A stretch of 5,605 nucleotides of DNA from an uncultured bacterium. Lineage in GTDB: Bacteria; Bacteroidota; Bacteroidia; Bacteroidales; Bacteroidaceae. This document shows positions 1 to 3,243 of this stretch, in pieces. Numbering within the stretch: position 1 is the stretch's first letter; the number at the start of each line of letters is the position of its first letter. The DNA is taken from positions 1 to 5,605 of the forward strand of contig CAJMQT010000121.1 in the NCBI GenBank assembly GCA_905215655.1. The letters are read 5' to 3'. The notes beneath the pieces are model-generated. The model was not told the origin of the DNA. It saw only the letters and a program-made list of their open reading frames with translations, and did no database searches. The translations under genes were made by a program, and so were the position numbers.

Positions 1-456
1 CAATTACATGGTCCGAGAGCAAGAGTCGTAAATGTAACGAGCAAAACGTATGGAATGGGGACACTTGTCAATAAGATAGATAGTGTAAAGAATTTGATAT
101 TCGCCAACAGTTCATTGCCAACAGTAGCTAAAAGTGCATTTTACACCGTTTTTGATAATCAACGGCGTGTTTGCATATCCATATATGAAAGCGATTTCAA
201 TAATCCTGACACAGATGTGATTGTAGACCCCAAATACTGTACTTTATTAGAAAAGAAAGACCTTATTATCAACAAATATTGGCCGGAATGGTCGCCATTT
301 GATGTTACTTTGACCGTGAGTGAAGAAGGTATCCTCAGTGTTCATGTACAAATGGAAGAAGACACATTGGACTACACTTTGAAAATTAATGGCGTGAAAT
401 CCGGAGATGAGCTTGCAAAATCTATGGACTGTATCAGTAAAGCTATAATTGGGTAA
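1..456 (+). CDS. Hsp70/DnaK-like protein, C-terminal part (5' end outside window)
   Basis: The reading frame is open from the first base to the TAA at 454-456, giving 151 visible residues. The ATG at 55 is probably internal, because the 18 codons before it already read as conserved Hsp70 sequence. The segment VVNVTSKTYGMGTLV matches the start of the DnaK substrate-binding domain (DVTPLSLGIET in E. coli). NLIFANSSLPT matches the 'I-x-N-T-x-I-P-T' strand, FDNQRRVCISIYESD matches 'DNQ-x-x-V-x-I-x-V-x-x-G-E', and VTLTVSEEGILSVHV matches 'V-T-F-D-I-D-A-N-G-I-L-x-V'. Family knowledge: this beta-sandwich holds unfolded peptide under control of the N-terminal ATPase domain, which would lie to the left of the window. 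The protein ends about 25 residues after the last sandwich strands, so the helical lid of ordinary DnaK is absent. This suggests a divergent accessory Hsp70, not the housekeeping chaperone. Its partner and substrate are unknown, and the ATPase domain cannot be verified here. Confidence 0.75.
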   Translation, partial: QLHGPRARVVNVTSKTYGMGTLVNKIDSVKNLIFANSSLPTVAKSAFYTVFDNQRRVCISIYESDFNNPDTDVIVDPKYCTLLEKKDLIINKYWPEWSPFDVTLTVSEEGILSVHVQMEEDTLDYTLKINGVKSGDELAKSMDCISKAIIG

Positions 457-464
457 TTATAGTT
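441..464 (+). terminator. AT-rich hairpin over the Hsp70 stop codon (weak terminator or RNA end)
   Basis: CTATAATT at 443-450 and AATTATAG at 455-462 form a perfect 8-bp stem around a GGGT loop. A G-U and an A-U pair extend it outward. The stem contains the TAA stop of the Hsp70-like gene. It is AT-rich and has no following U-run, so it is at best a poor intrinsic terminator. It could instead protect an RNA end or be chance in AT-rich DNA. Confidence 0.25.
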
Positions 465-491
465 GAACACTTTAAAGTTGCAATACGTTTC
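463..491 (+). promoter_or_regulatory. Possible Bacteroidota-type promoter for the exported propeller protein
   Basis: The Bacteroidota housekeeping sigma factor recognises a -7 box TAnnTTTG and a -33 box TTTG about 19 bp upstream. Here TACGTTTC (484-491) matches the -7 box except at its last base, and GTTG (462-465, with the TTG core at 463-465) lies 18 bp upstream. Transcription would begin near 498 and leave a leader of about 50 nt before the ATG at 551. The elements are short and the DNA is AT-rich, so this is tentative. Read-through from the Hsp70-like gene is the alternative. Confidence 0.3.
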
Positions 492-550
492 GATAATCAC
501 CAAAATTACAGATACTTATAATTCAACAAATTCAATTTAATTATAACATT

Positions 551-1756
551 ATGAAAACACCAAAATCACTTTTAAGCAGGATAGTTTTGATTCTTATCCT
601 TATTGCTTTTGCACTTCCTGCGACAATGTTCGCGCAGCAAAGGCGTAAAACTTCTACCGTAAGGCGGACAACAACCGTAAGGCGGACAACGACAAATAGA
701 ACAAGCAGCTCAACCAGAAGCACTGCCAAACCGCAACTTAGCGGTAAATACGGTATTTACAAGCTTCCTTACGGTCTTACATCGACATGGTGCGACGATA
801 AAGGTCTCTATTATGTGGAGGACAACTGGGGCGGAAATGCAGTAAGATTCATATCTATGGAGACCGGTGAGCTTAAGACTGTTCTAAGCAGTAACAAGGG
901 AATTTACGAAGGAGGACATCCGTATATAGAAACTGTTTTTACTTATAATAATGAAATATACCTATTTGCAGAAGGTGGAGTCCTTTATAAATGCAACAAG
1001 GCGACCGGCGCTTTGGTAAAGGTTTTTGACGATATTAAAAAGGTACGTGGAATCTCGCCCAACGGAAGATATATGATGATTATAAAAGGTCGGGATGAAA
1101 TCCCCGGCAGGCAAGCACTCATTGATATTCAGCAAATGAAAATAATCTTATACTGGGATAGTTATGATGTAATGGATCATAATCCTGCGATTATCAATAA
1201 TGAAGGTACTTATTGGAGTATGTATTTCGATGATTTTTACAATGGAGGAGCTGTTAAATATGATAAATCAGGAAAAGCAAGAAAATACACTCCCTCATTC
1301 GACTATTTTAAGGATCCCGGTTTACACGAAAGACCTAAAAAAATCGTCTTGGGAAATGACGGGTACATTTATTATGGTTGCAATCGGCGACTTTACAGAA
1401 TTTCATCCTCATCCCCCGGTGAATGGGAAGAATATATGAAAATTCCACCAACGATAGATGCGTCTTTCAGTAACGGTAAAGTTCTGTTGGTGGATTCCCA
1501 AGGCAATGTATTTCTACACAGCAATAGTGTAATGAATGGATATTACTATTTCAAGGCAAACGACCCGCAAAATCCGGTGCTCGTACCGAATAATACAGAT
1601 ATATCGGGTGGTCTTTACCCGTCTATAAGCGTGTGCAGTTGTGATTACAGTGATAATTATATATTCGCACGTGATAACGAGATTTACATTTTCAACCCTA
1701 ATGGAATAAAATGGTGGCCCAATGCGAAAAATAAGGTTTGCAAATTTAAGCAATAA
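551..1756 (+). CDS. Exported beta-propeller-like protein with Arg/Thr-rich linker, function unknown
   Basis: The protein has 401 residues. Residues 1-28 form a classic Sec signal peptide: basic start, hydrophobic core IVLILILIAFALPA, then a likely cut after MFA before Gln29. No lipobox is visible, so the mature protein should be periplasmic or secreted. Residues 31-60 are a basic, low-complexity Arg/Thr/Ser linker containing TVRRTT twice. The rest shows about seven beta-rich segments of the form 'G-x-hydrophobic strand, short turn, strand' near residues 85-112, 134-160, 172-200, 219-247, 271-297, 309-335 and 369-390. Examples are GLYYVEDN, EIYLFAEGGVLYKCN, GYIYYGCNRRLYRI and NYIFARDNEIYIFNPNG. 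This pattern fits a seven-bladed propeller, but the fold is inferred and no catalytic motif is recognised. The start is the first ATG of the frame, follows an AT-rich leader without Shine-Dalgarno (normal in Bacteroidota), and leads straight into the signal peptide. The gene lies 94 bp after the Hsp70-like gene and ends before a strong terminator, so the two may share a transcript. Confidence 0.85.
   Translation: MKTPKSLLSRIVLILILIAFALPATMFAQQRRKTSTVRRTTTVRRTTTNRTSSSTRSTAKPQLSGKYGIYKLPYGLTSTWCDDKGLYYVEDNWGGNAVRFISMETGELKTVLSSNKGIYEGGHPYIETVFTYNNEIYLFAEGGVLYKCNKATGALVKVFDDIKKVRGISPNGRYMMIIKGRDEIPGRQALIDIQQMKIILYWDSYDVMDHNPAIINNEGTYWSMYFDDFYNGGAVKYDKSGKARKYTPSFDYFKDPGLHERPKKIVLGNDGYIYYGCNRRLYRISSSSPGEWEEYMKIPPTIDASFSNGKVLLVDSQGNVFLHSNSVMNGYYYFKANDPQNPVLVPNNTDISGGLYPSISVCSCDYSDNYIFARDNEIYIFNPNGIKWWPNAKNKVCKFKQ
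656..691 (+). repeat. 18-bp in-frame tandem duplication encoding TVRRTT
   Basis: ACCGTAAGGCGGACAACA at 656-673 is repeated at 674-691 with one difference at its last base. Each copy is exactly six codons (Thr-Val-Arg-Arg-Thr-Thr, residues 36-41 and 42-47) in the linker after the signal peptide. Because the unit is a multiple of three, gain or loss of a copy would change linker length without breaking the frame. Confidence 0.85.
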
Positions 1757-1780
1757 CATTTGCAACAATAACAAACTATT

Positions 1781-1811
1781 GAGGGTGTGTCACAAAACAC
1801 ACCCTCTTTTA
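1781..1811 (+). terminator. Rho-independent terminator after the propeller gene
   Basis: GAGGGTGTGT (1781-1790) and ACACACCCTC (1797-1806) pair perfectly as a 10-bp, GC-rich stem around a six-base loop CACAAA, followed by TTTT at 1807-1810. It starts 24 bp after the stop codon at 1756. The U-run lies only on the plus-strand side, so it ends plus-strand transcripts. It also shields the repeat-rich spacer and the convergent genes to the right. Confidence 0.9.
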
Positions 1812-1852
1812 ATAAAAGGCGTATTTAGTTAGCACTATATCTTGCGATTAAA

Positions 1853-1920
1853 TTTTATTGTCGTCTGCTAAAACTCTTGGATGAAATGTCAATCTATAAG
1901 TTTAACGGACAGCAATAAAA
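1853..1920. repeat. Imperfect 22-23 bp inverted repeat spanning 68 bp
   Basis: TTTTATTGTCGTCTGCTAAAACT (1853-1875) is matched in reverse complement by 1899-1920. There are four mismatches, all transitions, and one extra A in the left arm. The loop is 23 bases. The arms are moderately AT-rich and there is no U-run, so it does not look like a terminator. It may be a decayed palindromic repeat or the remains of a small non-autonomous element. Confidence 0.5.
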
Positions 1921-1949
1921 CATTGTCTTTTATACCCCCGAAGATAACT

Positions 1950-2008
1950 TTTTACCTTCCAAAAGATAACCTTTTGCAATGTAAAATGCGGTCTTTTGGA
2001 AGGTAAAA
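1950..2008. repeat. Perfect 17-bp inverted repeat with 25-bp centre
   Basis: TTTTACCTTCCAAAAGA at 1950-1966 is the exact reverse complement of 1992-2008. The right arm lies inside the second unit of a 22-bp tandem repeat, so the left arm can be seen as one unit in the opposite orientation. A 17-bp perfect match at this distance is very unlikely by chance. It could form a hairpin in RNA from either strand or be a protein-binding palindrome. No U-run follows on either strand. Confidence 0.8.
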
Positions 2009-2200
2009 GGTGGTCTTTTGGAAAATAGAATGCTTTAAATAAGCAAAGAGTTGTTTTCCGCTACTCCTTAACTTCCAAAAATATTTTTTCAAATCGTGTT
2101 TCACACCTTCACAGACGTATAAGTCGTTGCGTATCAGCGTGATGCGGTGAATGATAATGGCTCCGCCGTGCGTGCGTTTATGAATAGTGTTTTTTATCCT
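1952..2200 (-). pseudogene. 82-codon open frame without ATG, possible gene remnant
   Basis: On the minus strand one frame stays open from just after a stop at 2201-2203 to TAA at 1952-1954. It has no ATG. The first two thirds read like real protein: GGAIIIHRITLIRNDLYVC, then EGVKHDLKKYFWKLRSSGKQ, with mixed hydrophobic and charged residues. The last third runs through the 22-bp repeats (FQKTTFYLPKDRILHCKR). This could be the surviving 3' part of a dead gene, with the repeats inserted at its end, or a chance open frame. I do not recognise the family. GTG, CTG and ATT codons exist, but none has supporting context. Confidence 0.2.
1971..2036 (+). repeat. Three tandem 22-bp units beginning CTTTTGSAA
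   Basis: The units are 1971-1992, 1993-2014 and 2015-2036. Units 1 and 2 agree at 18 of 22 positions. Unit 3 is more diverged, with about 15-16 of 22 matches to the others. The common core is CTTTTG(C/G)AA followed by an A-rich tail. The period of 22 is close to two turns of the DNA helix and is not a multiple of three, so this is not a coding repeat. Unlike CRISPR there are no unique spacers between units. Confidence 0.7.
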
Positions 2201-2272
2201 TCACGGTAAAACACATGTAGACAGCCCGTTACGGTGAAACATGGTTCGGGCAAACTGTAATCGGTTATACAA

Positions 2273-2336
2273 ATTGAAAGATTGAAAGATTGAAAGATTG
2301 AAAGGTTGAAAGATTGAAAGGTTGAAAAATTGGAAA
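2273..2336 (+). repeat. 8-bp tandem repeat, ATTGAAAG-type, eight units
   Basis: Units of eight bases run without gaps: four perfect ATTGAAAG copies (2273-2304), GTTGAAAG, ATTGAAAG, GTTGAAAA and a final degenerate ATTGGAAA (2329-2336). It is not in a gene and its period would break any reading frame. Copy number is likely to vary between strains by replication slippage. The decay toward the right end suggests that the array grows from the left, where copies are identical. Confidence 0.9.
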
Positions 2337-2348
2337 AAGCTGCCGTGT

Positions 2349-2423
2349 AGGGATGTGCCTTTGACACGTTAAATTATATAACGCGTTGATAATCAAGATT
2401 AAACATGCCGAAGGCATGTCCCT
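2349..2423. repeat. Inverted pair of REP-like palindromic units
   Basis: The unit AGGGACATGCCTTCGGCATG lies on the minus strand at 2404-2423. A diverged copy in the opposite orientation lies on the plus strand at 2349-2368. They match at 15 of 20 positions and all five differences are transitions. The better copy contains a perfect 7-bp hairpin. Two palindromic units facing each other about 35 bp apart resemble the REP doublets (BIME-like) of other bacteria. From memory, similar AGGGRCATGCC palindromes occur in Bacteroidota spacers, but this was not searched. Confidence 0.55.
2403..2419 (-). terminator. Hairpin that may end the lipoprotein transcript
   Basis: ACATGCC (2403-2409) and GGCATGT (2413-2419) form a perfect 7-bp stem with a three-base loop. 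On the minus strand it lies 73 nt past the lipoprotein stop codon and is followed by TTTAATCTT, a weak U-rich tail. It may serve as a modest intrinsic terminator. It is also the core of the REP-like unit, so termination may be secondary. Confidence 0.3.
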
Positions 2424-2492
2424 GTAAATTTGATGGTTTTGATGTGCCGTTGGCTAATGAGGGGGTACGTTGAAATCAGCCGGATATCGGGA

Positions 2493-2996
2493 TTATCTGA
2501 CAACTTCAAACAATATCTGTCCCGTTGTCTTATATATGGCGCCGCCTTTGTTGATTTTCATTTCACCGTTTATCCGGTCGCCCGTCTTTATTGTTTGCGG
2601 AACAATCCATTTGAACGAGGGCTGCGCTTTTGTCATAACACGTGTCGAACCATCAGGCAGCGTGTAGGTTATCTCGAAATTGTCGGTCTGTGTGGTGTAA
2701 GACACCTCTATCTCGTTTCCCGCCATGACCGGCAATACATTTTTTTTTGATACTCCCGTGAATGAAACGTCTTCGCCGTTTATATTAAAAATTACATTCC
2801 ATTCAAGCAAGATGTTTTCATACAGACTGTTAGCCGACGTCGCGTTGCGGTCGCTAAGATTGGTCGCGGTGAATTCAAGATCCTTTATTTCAATCTCTGA
2901 AAACGTATCGTCATCCTTGCATCCTGCGAACACACAAAGTATCAATGCAAGCAGGACGCTCATATTGATCGTGTTCGCCAATCTTATTCTGTTCAT
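2493..2996 (-). CDS. Predicted surface-exposed lipoprotein, function unknown
   Basis: The protein has 167 residues. Residues 1-25 are a lipoprotein signal peptide: basic start (MNRIR), hydrophobic SVLLALILCVFAG, then Cys26 in an FAGC lipobox variant. The mature start is Cys-Lys-Asp-Asp-Asp. In Bacteroidota an acidic stretch right after the lipidated cysteine acts as an export signal to the cell surface, so surface display is likely. The mature part, about 142 residues, is rich in predicted beta strands (IEIKDLEFTATNL, ILLEWNVIFNING, EIEVSYTT, FEITYTLPDGSTR) and looks like one compact beta-sandwich. I do not recognise the family. The first ATG was chosen; Met12 is an alternative that also leaves a usable signal peptide. 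The gene lies 247 bp downstream of the pectin methylesterase on the same strand, with an inverted repeat between, so co-transcription is uncertain. A run of nine A's in codons 83-86 is a possible slippage site. Confidence 0.85.
   Translation of the reverse strand: MNRIRLANTINMSVLLALILCVFAGCKDDDTFSEIEIKDLEFTATNLSDRNATSANSLYENILLEWNVIFNINGEDVSFTGVSKKNVLPVMAGNEIEVSYTTQTDNFEITYTLPDGSTRVMTKAQPSFKWIVPQTIKTGDRINGEMKINKGGAIYKTTGQILFEVVR
2740..2748. repeat. Homopolymer of nine T (nine A in the lipoprotein coding strand)
   Basis: The plus strand has nine consecutive T at 2740-2748, read as part of Ser-Lys-Lys-Asn (residues 83-86) in the lipoprotein. Gain or loss of one base would shift the frame halfway through the mature protein. 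Such tracts can switch surface proteins on and off, but nine A's are also common by chance in AT-rich genes. Confidence 0.9.
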
Positions 2997-3038
2997 AAAT
3001 CGTAATCCCTATATCCGTGTCGGGCGCAACTTTTATTT

Positions 3039-3067
3039 GTAATTTATTTCTTATTTGATGTTTTCAA
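3039..3067 (-). promoter_or_regulatory. Weak candidate promoter for the lipoprotein gene
   Basis: On the minus strand TTTTGTTG (with the TTG core at 3065-3067) is followed 18 bp later by TAAATTAC (3039-3046). The spacing fits the Bacteroidota -33/-7 arrangement, but the -7 box matches TAnnTTTG at only four of six fixed positions. It lies about 43 bp before the start codon, in an AT-rich stretch. It is offered mainly because the inverted repeat upstream suggests that the lipoprotein may have its own promoter. Confidence 0.2.
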
Positions 3068-3126
3068 CAAAACCATTTATCACTCTCCACGACTCCTATA
3101 TTCAGGTCATGGCATGAATAAAGAAT

Positions 3127-3194
3127 GGAGAATTACGATTACCTTTATTTCTTTGTCGGCCGTTATCGGGCAACAAAGGTAATCATAATTCTCC
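3127..3194 (-). repeat. 20-bp inverted repeat downstream of the esterase, possible terminator or REP/MITE-like element
   Basis: GGAGAATTACGATTACCTTT (3127-3146) is the reverse complement of 3175-3194 except at one position. That mismatch (C3136 opposite A3185) becomes a G-U pair in minus-strand RNA but a C-A clash in plus-strand RNA, so the hairpin is complete only in the transcript running out of the esterase gene. The 28-base centre includes CGGCCG. It begins 50 nt past the esterase stop. No strong U-run follows, so it may end or protect the esterase mRNA, or be a small mobile palindrome. Confidence 0.6.
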
Positions 3195-3239
3195 AATCTC
3201 AATTCTCAATTCTTAATTCTTAACTCTTAACTCTTAAAT
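3191..3239 (-). repeat. 7-bp tandem repeat, seven units, directly after the esterase gene
   Basis: Read on the plus strand the units are CTCCAAT, CTCAATT twice, CTTAATT, CTTAACT twice and CTTAAAT. The pattern drifts stepwise from one version to the next, as expected when neighbouring copies duplicate. The array ends five bases before the esterase stop codon and overlaps the inverted repeat by four bases (3191-3194). Seven is not a multiple of three and the array is non-coding. Confidence 0.85.
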
Positions 3240-3243
3240 TGAG

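Larger units (their letters stand above)
1812..2492. other. Repeat-rich spacer between convergent genes, no convincing gene
   Basis: This 681-bp stretch lies between the ends of the plus-strand propeller gene and the minus-strand lipoprotein gene. No frame has an ATG start with recognisable protein character. From left to right it holds an imperfect inverted repeat, a perfect 17-bp inverted repeat merging into 22-bp tandem units, a start-less open frame on the minus strand, a loose direct repeat (CACGGTAAAACACATG at 2202-2217 and TACGGTGAAACATG at 2230-2243), an octamer array and a REP-like inverted pair. Since both flanking genes end here, insertions would harm neither, which may explain the build-up. 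The strong items are listed separately. Confidence 0.7.

Noticed and set aside
55..456. ATG at 55 as the real start of a 133-residue protein
   Set aside because: The frame is open to the window edge, and the codons before the ATG already match the Hsp70 substrate-binding domain.
513..525. Sigma-70 style TATAAT box
   Set aside because: TTATAATTC occurs in AT-rich DNA, and Bacteroidota promoters use TAnnTTTG, not the E. coli -10 box.
1514..1774. Minus-strand 86-codon frame
   Set aside because: It overlaps the propeller gene in antisense, and the plus-strand frame has a signal peptide and terminator.
1781..1806. End of an insertion sequence (GAGGGTGTGTC-like terminal repeat)
   Set aside because: The two arms sit within 26 bp with a six-base loop and a U-run, and no transposase is nearby, so a terminator explains it better.
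1971..2036. CRISPR array
   Set aside because: The 22-bp units are directly adjacent and diverged, with no unique spacers and no cas genes nearby.
1757..2492. tRNA or other structured RNA gene
   Set aside because: No cloverleaf, TTCRA arm, CCA end or known riboswitch motif could be found. The hairpins there belong to repeats.
2430..3042. Several plus-strand open frames of 65-106 codons
   Set aside because: They are antisense to the lipoprotein gene or its leader, and lack homology-like composition, signal peptides or promoters.
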